The notes under the pieces were generated by a model, which had not been told where the DNA came from, made no database searches, and saw nothing but the letters and a program-made list of their open reading frames with translations. Position numbers and translations under genes: made by a program. A stretch of 29,282 nucleotides of DNA from JACZUI01 sp041599115 (GTDB lineage: Bacteria > Actinomycetota > Acidimicrobiia > Spongiisociales > ZC4RG35). Location of the stretch: contig JBFHXF010000016.1 of NCBI GenBank assembly GCA_041599115.1, positions 1 through 29,282 on the forward strand, given 5' to 3'. Of the stretch, positions 22,116 to 29,282 are shown one piece after another; position 1 is the stretch's first letter, and each line of letters begins with the position of its first letter.

Positions 22116-25100
22116 ATGACGGATCTGCCGTCGCCGGTGCCAAAGCCGGCCAACAAGATCAGATTTGTCACAGCGACCACCCTTTTCGATGGTCACGACG
22201 CCTCGATAAACATATTTCGCAGAATCCTGCAGGCCGCCGGAGCAGAGGTGGTACATCTGGGTCACAGCCGGACCGGCCTCGATATCGTCGAATCGGCGAT
22301 AGAGGAAGACGCACAGGCAATCGCGGTGACCTCGTATCAGGGCGGCCACATGGAGTTCTATCGGTATCTTCGTGATTTGCTGGTGGAGCGCGAGGCGTCC
22401 CATGTTCGCATTTTCGGCGGCGGTGGCGGGACCATCCTTCCGGCCGAGGGGGAAGAGCTGGCGGCTTACGGGATCACCCGGATCTACTCGCCCGATGACG
22501 GTCGGAAGATGGGTCTGCAGGGGATGGTCGCTGACATGCTGGCGCAGTCGGACTTTCCCACGGGTGAGCTGAGCCCCGACTTCGACCTCGCAACTCTGGC
22601 GGCCTCCAACACGAGGGCGATTGCAACACTCATCTCGGCAGCCGAGAACTATGGCGACAAATACGCCGACCTGTTTGAAGACCTCGAATCTCGGGCGACG
22701 GGCACCACCGCGCCGATCGTGGGGATCACCGGCACCGGCGGCTCGGGGAAGTCGAGTCTGGTCGACGAGCTCGTCAGGAGGTTTCTCATGGACTTTCCTG
22801 ACAAGCACCTCGCGGTGATCTCGGTTGACCCGTCAAAGCGGCGGTCCGGAGGAGCCCTCCTCGGGGATCGGATCCGAATGAACTCCCTGCCTAACCCCCG
22901 GGTCTACATGCGCTCGCTGGCCACCCGCCAATCCAATCTGGCGCTCTCGCCTCATGTCAAACATGCCCTCAACGCCGTGAAGGTGGCTGGTTTTGATCTC
23001 GTGCTCCTGGAGACTTCGGGCATTGGCCAGTCGGACACCGAGATCGTCGATTTCTCGGATCTGTCCATGTATGTGATGACGCCTGAATACGGCGCTGCCA
23101 CACAGTTGGAGAAGATCGACATGCTCGACTTCGCCGACATGGTGGCGATCAACAAGTCGGACAAAGCGGGAGCACTGGATGCGCTGCGGGATGTCCGCAA
23201 GCAGTACAAGCGCAACCATCTCCAGTTTGCGGCGGAGGATGACGCACTCCCCATCTACACGACCATCGCCTCTGATTTCAACGATCCGGGGACAAATCGC
23301 TTCTACAAGGCCTTTGTGGCGGCACTGGGAGAGGTCGGCCTGGGGCTCGAGTCGGGTATCGACCTCCCATTGGATGAGTCATCGAAGCTCCACGTGGTAC
23401 CGCCGGAGCGATCCAGGTATCTCGCCGAGATCGTCGACGAAGTGCGCGGCTACGACCTGTGGGCGGCTCAGCAGGCCGACGCGGCCGATCAGCTCTACCG
23501 CCTTGCCGGGAACGAGTCAGGGCCGGCCGTCGCCGCGGCCCGGGAGAAGGTCGAACCGGAGAACCTGAGGAAGCTGGATCACTGGGAGGCCATGGAGGCC
23601 GAGTACTCCGGCGAGGAGTTCGTCTATTACGTCAGGGGTCGGGAGATCAAGGTCCCGCTTCACCATGAGACGCTGTCCCACACGCGAATCCCCAGAGTCG
23701 CCCTGCCCAGGTATCGGAGTTGGGGCGATCGGCTCGAGTGGCTTCTCAAGGAGAACGTTCCCGGGGAGTTCCCCTACACAGCCGGCGTCTTCCCCTTCAA
23801 GCGCGAGGAGGAGGATCCCGCACGGATGTTCGCCGGCGAGGGGCCTCCTGAGCAGACCAATCGCCGTTTTCACTACCTGGCGGCCGACTCACCGGCATCC
23901 AGGCTCTCCACCGCCTTTGATTCGGTCACCCTCTACGGCGAAGACCCTCATGAGAGACCCGACATCTATGGGAAGGTAGGCAACTCCGGGGTGTCGATCG
24001 CCACTCTGGATGACGCCAAGAAGCTCTACTCCGGTTTTGACCTATCCGATTCGGCTACGTCGGTTTCGATGACCATCAACGGGCCGGCTCCGATGATGCT
24101 GGCATTCTTCATGAACACCGCTATCGACCAAGCATGCGAGACCTATATCACCCAGCATGACATGTGGGCCGGGGTGAATGCCCGGATAGACGAGATCTTT
24201 GCGGGACGCCCCCGTCCCGAGTACAGCGGGGAGCTGCCCGCAGGGAACAACGGGCTGGGTCTGCGGCTTCTCGGAGTGACCGGGGATCAGGTCTTACCCG
24301 AGGAGACATATCGGGACATCAAGCGGGCGACCATGAGCAGGGTACGGGGCACAGTTCAGGCGGACATCTTGAAGGAGGATCAGGCTCAGAACACCTGCAT
24401 CTTCTCCACCGAGTTCGCCTTGAGGATGATGGGCGACATCCAGCAGTTCTTCGTCGACAATGACATTCGCAATTTCTATTCCGTCTCGATCAGCGGATAT
24501 CACATGGCCGAGGCCGGCGCCAACCCGATCACACAACTGGCGTTCACCCTGGCCAACGGGTTCACCTACGTGGAGAACTATCTGGCGCGTGGGATGGACA
24601 TAGACGACTTCGCTCCCAACCTCTCGTTTTTCTTCTCGAACGGGATCGATGCCGAATATGCGGTCATCGGGAGAGTCGCCAGACGCATCTGGGCCAAGGC
24701 TTTGAGGGAGCGCTACCGGGGCAACGACCGCTCCCAGAAGCTGAAGTATCACATCCAGACGTCGGGACGCTCACTCCACGCCCAGGAGATCGGGTTCAAC
24801 GACATCCGCACCACGCTTCAGGCGCTGTATGCGATATACGACAACACCAACAGTCTCCACACGAACGCTTATGACGAAGCCATCACGACACCCACCGAGG
24901 AGTCGGTGCGCCGGGCCATGGCGATTCAGCTGATCATCAACCGGGAGCTCGGATTGGCCAAGAACGAAAACCCCCTCCAGGGCAGTTTCATCATCGAGGA
25001 GCTGACCGATCTCGTGGAGGAGGCCGTGCTCATCGAGTTCGAAAGACTGAACAGCCGAGGGGGGGTGCTGGGTGCGATGGAGCGCCAGTACCAGAGGACC

Positions 25101-25445
25101 AAGATCCAGGAGGAGTCGCTCCACTACGAGCAGCAGAAGGAAAGCGGAGACTATCCGATCGTGGGGGTCAACACCTTCCTGTCGAAGCAGGGATCACCTT
25201 TTGAGATACCGAAACAGCTGATCCGGTCCACCGACGATGACAAGGATCGTCAGATTGCCAATCTGCGCGCCTTTCAAGATCGAAACAAGGCAAGTGCGGC
25301 CGATTCGCTTGCCGAACTGCAGCGCTCGGCGGTAAGCGGCGAGAACGTGTTTGCCCAGCTTATGGAGGCCGCCAAGGTGGCCTCGCTCGGCCAGATGAGC
25401 AACGCCTTGTATGCCGTAGGCGGTCAGTACCGGCGAAACATGTGA
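22116..25445 (+). CDS. icmF: Fused isobutyryl-CoA mutase with MeaB-like G-protein domain (IcmF)
   Basis: IcmF interconverts isobutyryl-CoA and n-butyryl-CoA with adenosylcobalamin, and carries its own G-protein chaperone. GGAAGGGAG (22105-22113) supports ATG 22116. Three parts are visible in 1109 residues. The B12-binding domain has DGHDAS (25-30, His27 as cobalt ligand), TSYQGGH and a GGGGG loop (101-105). The MeaB-like GTPase has GTGGSGKSS (206-214), ETSGIGQSD (299-307) and NKSD (346-349). The mutase barrel runs from about 515 to the end (SVSISGYHMAEAGANPITQL). Substrate-site residues Phe559 (PYTAGVFPF) and Gln758 (EDQAQNT) match IcmF, where methylmalonyl-CoA mutases have Tyr and Arg. Related pivalyl- or isovaleryl-CoA activities are possible. 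It may serve branched-chain amino acid or fatty-acid catabolism. Confidence 0.95.
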   Translation: MTDLPSPVPKPANKIRFVTATTLFDGHDASINIFRRILQAAGAEVVHLGHSRTGLDIVESAIEEDAQAIAVTSYQGGHMEFYRYLRDLLVEREASHVRIFGGGGGTILPAEGEELAAYGITRIYSPDDGRKMGLQGMVADMLAQSDFPTGELSPDFDLATLAASNTRAIATLISAAENYGDKYADLFEDLESRATGTTAPIVGITGTGGSGKSSLVDELVRRFLMDFPDKHLAVISVDPSKRRSGGALLGDRIRMNSLPNPRVYMRSLATRQSNLALSPHVKHALNAVKVAGFDLVLLETSGIGQSDTEIVDFSDLSMYVMTPEYGAATQLEKIDMLDFADMVAINKSDKAGALDALRDVRKQYKRNHLQFAAEDDALPIYTTIASDFNDPGTNRFYKAFVAALGEVGLGLESGIDLPLDESSKLHVVPPERSRYLAEIVDEVRGYDLWAAQQADAADQLYRLAGNESGPAVAAAREKVEPENLRKLDHWEAMEAEYSGEEFVYYVRGREIKVPLHHETLSHTRIPRVALPRYRSWGDRLEWLLKENVPGEFPYTAGVFPFKREEEDPARMFAGEGPPEQTNRRFHYLAADSPASRLSTAFDSVTLYGEDPHERPDIYGKVGNSGVSIATLDDAKKLYSGFDLSDSATSVSMTINGPAPMMLAFFMNTAIDQACETYITQHDMWAGVNARIDEIFAGRPRPEYSGELPAGNNGLGLRLLGVTGDQVLPEETYRDIKRATMSRVRGTVQADILKEDQAQNTCIFSTEFALRMMGDIQQFFVDNDIRNFYSVSISGYHMAEAGANPITQLAFTLANGFTYVENYLARGMDIDDFAPNLSFFFSNGIDAEYAVIGRVARRIWAKALRERYRGNDRSQKLKYHIQTSGRSLHAQEIGFNDIRTTLQALYAIYDNTNSLHTNAYDEAITTPTEESVRRAMAIQLIINRELGLAKNENPLQGSFIIEELTDLVEEAVLIEFERLNSRGGVLGAMERQYQRTKIQEESLHYEQQKESGDYPIVGVNTFLSKQGSPFEIPKQLIRSTDDDKDRQIANLRAFQDRNKASAADSLAELQRSAVSGENVFAQLMEAAKVASLGQMSNALYAVGGQYRRNM

Positions 25446-25474
25446 CACGCCTGGTTGGGGGTCTGATCATTCGG

Positions 25475-25508
25475 TTGCCTTCCTGATTACAATACGATAC
25501 AGTATCGT
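25475..25508 (+). promoter_or_regulatory. Promoter with overlapping TetR-type operator before the MFS-tetR operon
   Basis: TTGCCT (25475-25480), 17 bases, and TACAGT (25498-25503) form a promoter. The inverted repeat ACGATAC-A-GTATCGT (25494-25508) covers its -10 box. Such 7-1-7 palindromes are typical operators of TetR regulators of drug exporters. The TetR gene at 27101 is the obvious candidate ligand, which is inference. Confidence 0.75.
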
Positions 25509-25532
25509 TTCGTAACTCGACGAGAAGGAGTG

Positions 25533-27086
25533 ATGGTGGACGCGGAGACGATTCATCGCAGACGGTGGCTGACCCTGGCGGTGCTGTCCTTGAGCCTGGT
25601 CATCATCGGGTTGGACAACACCATCCTCAATGTGGCGCTGCCGACACTGGTGCGAGAGCTGAGTGCAACGGCCAGCGAGTTGCAGTGGATGGTTGATTCC
25701 TACGTCCTGGTGTTTGCCGGCCTCCTGTTGACCATGGGAGCGCTCGGAGACCGGTTCGGGAGAAAGCGAGCGTTGAACATCGGTCTGGTCATCTTCGGTG
25801 TGGCGTCCGTGGCTGCGGCCCTGGCGGACTCCGCCGGGACCCTGATTGTGGCCAGGTCGTTCATGGGGATCGGGGGAGCGCTGATCATGCCGTCGACTCT
25901 CTCCGTCATAACCAACATCTTCGAAGGCCCCGAGCGCGGCCGAGCGATCGCCGCCTGGGCGGCAGTGGCAGGTCTGGGCATCATCCTCGGACCCGTGATT
26001 GGAGGCTGGCTGCTCGAGCATTTCTGGTGGGGATCGATATTCCTCATAAATGTCTTCATCGTCGTCGTGGCAATCGTTGCCGGGTTGTTCCTGGTCCCCG
26101 AGTCGAAGGATCCCGACGCGACACCTCTTGACCTGGTTGGAGCGGGGCTTTCGATCGCCGGGCTCGGGGCTCTGGTCTATGCGATCATCGAAGCGCCTTC
26201 AAAGGGGTGGACCGACCCGTTGGTTCTCGGCGGGTTCGGGTTGGCCGTCGTGCTGATCGCCGCCTTCCTGGTATGGGAGAAAAGCAGTGCGCATCCGATG
26301 CTGAAACTCGAGTTCTTCAGGAATCCGCGTTTCAGCGCCGCCAGCGGGGCCATTGCCCTCGTGTTCTTCGCCATGTTCGGCACCATCTTCCTTCTCACCC
26401 AGTATCTCCAGTTCGTGCTGGGCTTCAGCCCTCTCGAGGCTGGCTTCAGGGTGATGCCGGTGGCCACGATGATCATCGCGGCCCCGGTCTCGGCACGGCT
26501 CACCGAACGGTTCGGGACGAAGCGAGTGGTGGCTTCGGGTCTCACCATCGTGGCCTTGGCCATGGCCTGGATGGCAATCATCACCGTTGATTCCGGGTAC
26601 GGTCACGTTGCCCTGACCCTGGCCTTGCTGGGAGCCGGAATGGGCACGGCAATGGCGCCAGCCACCGATTCGATCATGGGCTCCCTGCCGCTATCCAAGG
26701 CCGGCGTCGGCTCGGCGATGAACGACACGACCCGCCAGGTGGGAGGTGCCCTGGGCGTCGCCATTCTGGGAAGCGTCCTCGCCTCCATCTACACGCCCGC
26801 CATTGAGCCCTTCCTGGGAGCCCTGCCTGCGGGGCCGGCTGCGCTGGCGTCTGACTCGATCGGCGGAGCCGTTCGTGTCGCCTCGGCGCTTGGCGATGCG
26901 GGTGCCGGACTGCTGCAGGCAGCCAGCTCGGCTTTCATCGACGGGATGCGAGCGGCGGTGTGGGTCGCGGCGGGGATGGCTCTGCTCGGATCGGTCATCG
27001 TATGGATCTCACTGCCCGCCAAACCGCTCAGTCCCGAGGCGATGCGTCGGCTCTACCACGAAGAAATGGAGACTTTCCCGGTTTGA
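25533..27086 (+). CDS. MFS multidrug exporter, DHA2 (EmrB/QacA) family
   Basis: Proton-driven drug:H+ antiporters of this family have 14 membrane helices. The 517-residue protein shows motif D1 in LDNTILNVALPTL (about 26-38), motif A in GALGDRFGRKRALNIG (helix 2-3 loop) and motif C in GLGIILGPVIGGWLL (helix 5). A dozen or more hydrophobic segments lie along the chain. AAGGAG (25525-25530) precedes ATG 25533; GTG 25530 and GTG 25536 are neighbouring alternatives. The promoter carries a TetR-type operator, and a tetR gene follows 14 bases after the stop. This is the usual layout of a substrate-inducible exporter operon. The compounds exported are unknown. Confidence 0.92.
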   Translation: MVDAETIHRRRWLTLAVLSLSLVIIGLDNTILNVALPTLVRELSATASELQWMVDSYVLVFAGLLLTMGALGDRFGRKRALNIGLVIFGVASVAAALADSAGTLIVARSFMGIGGALIMPSTLSVITNIFEGPERGRAIAAWAAVAGLGIILGPVIGGWLLEHFWWGSIFLINVFIVVVAIVAGLFLVPESKDPDATPLDLVGAGLSIAGLGALVYAIIEAPSKGWTDPLVLGGFGLAVVLIAAFLVWEKSSAHPMLKLEFFRNPRFSAASGAIALVFFAMFGTIFLLTQYLQFVLGFSPLEAGFRVMPVATMIIAAPVSARLTERFGTKRVVASGLTIVALAMAWMAIITVDSGYGHVALTLALLGAGMGTAMAPATDSIMGSLPLSKAGVGSAMNDTTRQVGGALGVAILGSVLASIYTPAIEPFLGALPAGPAALASDSIGGAVRVASALGDAGAGLLQAASSAFIDGMRAAVWVAAGMALLGSVIVWISLPAKPLSPEAMRRLYHEEMETFPV

Positions 27087-27100
27087 AGGGGTGACCAGCA

Positions 27101-27691
27101 TTGACCAGCAGTGTTCGCAAGCCGGGACGGCCCCGTGAACGCCGCGCTGATCGGGCGATAATCGAAGCGACGCTGGACCTCCTGAAAGAGGAAGGTCTGG
27201 GTTCTGTCAGCGTCGAAGCCATCGCCGCCCGGGCCGGTGTGAGCAAAGCGACCATCTATCGCCGGTGGGATTCCAAGGAGGAGGTAATCATCGACGCCGT
27301 GGTCAGCATGGCCGACGCCGTTGAGCTAGACCTAACCGGTGACATCAGAACGGATCTGATCGCGATCCTGAGACGTATGCGAGTATTTCTCTCCGACGCC
27401 GGTGCCGGGTCCGTCTTCCCCTGGCTGATTGGGGAGATCTCGCGTGGGTCCGAGCTAGGCCGTCGCTATGCAGAGTCGGTGATCCACCCTCGTCGAGCGA
27501 TGGTCTCCGAACTGATTCAAAGCGCGATCCTCCGTGGCGACCTGCGGTCGGACTTGGACAGCACGATCGCGGTCGACATGCTGATGGGGCCGGTTGTTAT
27601 CCACAAGCTTCTCGGGCCGCGGCATCCACCGAAGCCCGAGTGGGAGCAACAGGTGGTTGACGGCCTGCTGGCGGGCTGGCGTTCCATCTGA
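27101..27691 (+). CDS. TetR/AcrR-family transcriptional regulator
   Basis: The N-terminal helix-turn-helix is clear: RADRAIIEATLDLLKEEG, then SVSVEAIAARAGVSKATIYR and RWDSKEEV (residues about 16-63). It is preceded by a basic arm KPGRPRERR that can reach the minor groove. The C-terminal ligand domain (about 75-196) has the usual helices and resembles the TetR C-terminal type found in many actinobacterial regulators. TTG 27101 is the start, with AAGGGGTGA (27086-27094) as Shine-Dalgarno sequence. It is cotranscribed with the MFS exporter and probably represses the shared promoter through the palindrome at 25494-25508, relieved by a ligand of the exporter. Confidence 0.92.
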   Translation: MTSSVRKPGRPRERRADRAIIEATLDLLKEEGLGSVSVEAIAARAGVSKATIYRRWDSKEEVIIDAVVSMADAVELDLTGDIRTDLIAILRRMRVFLSDAGAGSVFPWLIGEISRGSELGRRYAESVIHPRRAMVSELIQSAILRGDLRSDLDSTIAVDMLMGPVVIHKLLGPRHPPKPEWEQQVVDGLLAGWRSI

Positions 27692-27702
27692 GTCCCAGCC
27701 TC

Positions 27703-27716
27703 GGGTTGGCGAACCC
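27703..27716 (+). terminator. Small hairpin between tetR and valS
   Basis: GGGTT-GGCG-AACCC forms a five-pair stem with a four-base loop, 11 bases after the tetR stop. It has no T-tract. It may mark a weak transcript end in the 46-base gap; no promoter for valS was recognised here. Confidence 0.25.
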
Positions 27717-27737
27717 TGACCATTACTCTCTGCCCCC

Positions 27738-29282
27738 GTGACACGAAATGTCCCTGAAAAGCCGGGTTTGGAGGGCCTCGAACCCAGGTGGGTCGAGCGC
27801 TGGGAGGCGGGGGGAACCTACCGATTCGACCGCACCAGGACCCGCGATGAAATCTTCTCGATCGACACACCCCCGCCAACGGTCTCCGGATCCCTGCACA
27901 TGGGATCAGTGTTCGGTTACGTCCAGACAGACGCAATTGCCAGGTACCGACGAATGTCGGGCAGGGAGGTTTTCTATCCGATGGGTTGGGACGACAACGG
28001 TCTTCCCACCGAACGGAGGGTGCAGAACTATTACGGGGTCCGCTGCGACCCTTCGTTGCCTTATGACCGGTCATTTGAGCCACCGCAAACTCCCCACGAT
28101 CCTCCGCTCTCGATCAGCAGGCATAACTTCATCGATCTCTGTCATCTGCTCACTGTCGAGGACGAGAAGATCTTCGAAGACCTGTGGCGCACCCTCGGGC
28201 TCTCGGTCGATTGGACCCAGACCTACGCCACCATCGATCACCACAGTCGCAGGACAAGCCAGCGAGCGTTCCTGAACAACCTCCGGCGCGGCGAGGCCTA
28301 CTCCCAGGAAGCGCCGGTCTTGTGGGACGTGGACTTCAAGTCAGCAGTGGCTCAGGCCGAGTTGGAGGATCGCGAGAGAAAGAGCGCCTACTGCCGGGTG
28401 GCCTTTCGCATGGCGGACGGCTCGCCGCTCCACATCGAGACCACCCGGCCTGAGCTGATCGCTGCCTGTGTGGCCCTGGTGGCCCATCCCGACGATGACC
28501 GGTACCGGGACCTGTTCGGCGCAACCGTGACGTCGCCTCTCTATCAGGTGGAGTTGCCTGTCGTTGCCCATGAATTGGCAGATCCCGAGAAGGGGAGCGG
28601 TATCGCCATGATCTGCACCTGGGGTGACACGACAGATGTCACCTGGTGGCGTGAGCTCGATCTTCCCACCAGGGCACTCATCCAACAGAGCGGCCGCTTC
28701 TCCGACGAGACCCCGGATTGGATCAGCGCCGAGGAAGGCAGGACGGCTTACGCCCGGTTACGTGGCCTCTATCCCAATCAGGCGAGAAAGGCCGTGTTGG
28801 AGCAACTCGCGGCGTCGGGGGACCTCGACGGTGAGCCCCGATCGATAACCCACCCGGTGAAGTTCTTCGAGAAGGGCGACAGGCCTTTGGAGATCATCTC
28901 CAGCCGTCAGTGGTACATCCGCAACGGCGGGCGCGACGAGGATCTGCGCGCCTCCCTGCTCGCCGAAGGCACCAAACTCGACTGGGTTCCCGACTTCATG
29001 GGGGTCCGCTATCAGCACTGGGTGGAGGGTCTCAACGGGGATTGGCTGATTTCCCGTCAGCGGTTCTTTGGTGTTCCCATCCCGGTCTGGTACCCGATCG
29101 ATCCCGCTGGGGAGACCGTCTACGACGAACCGATCCTCCCCGAACCGTCCTCTTTACCGGTTGATCCCACGTCTGACGCGCCGCCGGGATACGACGAGGC
29201 TCAGCGGGGGAGGCCCGGGGGGTTCGCCGGAGATCCTGACGTGATGGACACCTGGGCAACTTCGTCGCTGACACCGCAGATC
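27738..29282 (+). CDS. valS: Valyl-tRNA synthetase, 5' part (open at window end)
   Basis: ValS charges tRNA-Val. GTG 27738 is the likely start, and the frame is open for 515 codons to the window edge. The class I core begins SIDTPPPTVSGSLHMGS, followed by VFYPMGWDDNGLPTERRVQ and NYYGVRCDPSLPYD, the signature of a ValS type common in Actinomycetota (recalled). The CP1 editing domain is recognisable around HIETTRPELIAACVALVAHP and EKGSGIAMICTWGDTTDVTW. WLISRQRFFGVPIPVWY marks the return to the catalytic fold. The KMSKS loop and anticodon domain lie beyond the window. The HIGH motif is HMGS (54-57): the second histidine is replaced by serine. No clear Shine-Dalgarno sequence was seen. Confidence 0.95.
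   Translation, partial: MTRNVPEKPGLEGLEPRWVERWEAGGTYRFDRTRTRDEIFSIDTPPPTVSGSLHMGSVFGYVQTDAIARYRRMSGREVFYPMGWDDNGLPTERRVQNYYGVRCDPSLPYDRSFEPPQTPHDPPLSISRHNFIDLCHLLTVEDEKIFEDLWRTLGLSVDWTQTYATIDHHSRRTSQRAFLNNLRRGEAYSQEAPVLWDVDFKSAVAQAELEDRERKSAYCRVAFRMADGSPLHIETTRPELIAACVALVAHPDDDRYRDLFGATVTSPLYQVELPVVAHELADPEKGSGIAMICTWGDTTDVTWWRELDLPTRALIQQSGRFSDETPDWISAEEGRTAYARLRGLYPNQARKAVLEQLAASGDLDGEPRSITHPVKFFEKGDRPLEIISSRQWYIRNGGRDEDLRASLLAEGTKLDWVPDFMGVRYQHWVEGLNGDWLISRQRFFGVPIPVWYPIDPAGETVYDEPILPEPSSLPVDPTSDAPPGYDEAQRGRPGGFAGDPDVMDTWATSSLTPQI

Noticed and set aside
22116..25445. Methylmalonyl-CoA mutase
   Set aside because: The order B12-domain, GTPase, mutase in one chain and the Phe/Gln substrate-site residues identify IcmF.
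27692..27737. T-box leader for valS
   Set aside because: Only 46 bases separate tetR and valS; no stem I, specifier loop or T-box sequence can fit. The proS upstream region also shows none.

Overview
The window is a gene-dense, GC-rich stretch of bacterial chromosome. It most likely comes from the Actinomycetota, possibly an uncultured Acidimicrobiia-like lineage (inference). The pointers are an Rv0121-type F420-dependent PPOX protein, a LexA-boxed imuA-imuB pair with a QLGLL clamp motif, and a ValS of the 'GWDDNGLPTERRVQNYYG' type. There are also an fused B12-dependent acyl-CoA mutase (icmF) and many GTG/TTG starts. No tRNA, rRNA, CRISPR array, IS element or prophage gene is visible.

Region 1 (1-13937) is a long housekeeping block on the plus strand. 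A nested inverted-repeat element (1-105) precedes ispG, a conserved hypothetical gene, a truncated ORF remnant and proS. A recognisable promoter and leader hairpin then open the operon rimP-nusA-infB-rbfA-nrnA-truB-ribF, in which the last four genes are joined by ATGA/GTGA overlaps. rpsO and pnp follow, separated by a leader with several hairpins. A strong stem-loop after pnp closes the block. The genes work in isoprenoid synthesis (ispG), tRNA charging (proS), ribosome maturation and translation (rimP, infB, rbfA, truB, rpsO), transcription elongation (nusA), RNA and nucleotide turnover (nrnA, pnp) and flavin cofactors (ribF).

Region 2 (13977-19211) is DNA repair with two unknowns. It holds a four-TM protein with an N-terminal small beta domain, a MutM/Fpg-like glycosylase, a minus-strand lipoprotein, and a divergent imuA-imuB translesion-synthesis pair. 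An 18-bp perfect palindrome of LexA type lies exactly between the -35 and -10 boxes of the imuA promoter.

Region 3 (19238-22032) holds small metabolic genes in mixed orientation: a PlsC-like acyltransferase, 5-formyl-THF cyclo-ligase, an F420/PPOX protein, an SGNH hydrolase, and a small protein whose beta domain resembles that of the four-TM protein.

Region 4 (22116-29282) holds icmF, then a DHA2-type MFS exporter with its TetR regulator, whose promoter carries a 15-bp inverted repeat over the -10, and finally valS, which runs off the window end. The ValS HIGH motif reads HMGS.

I did not find a clearly new multi-gene system. The best leads are the regulatory leaders of rimP-nusA and pnp, the LexA-controlled imuAB promoter, the HMGS variant in ValS, and the two proteins sharing an unnamed beta domain.
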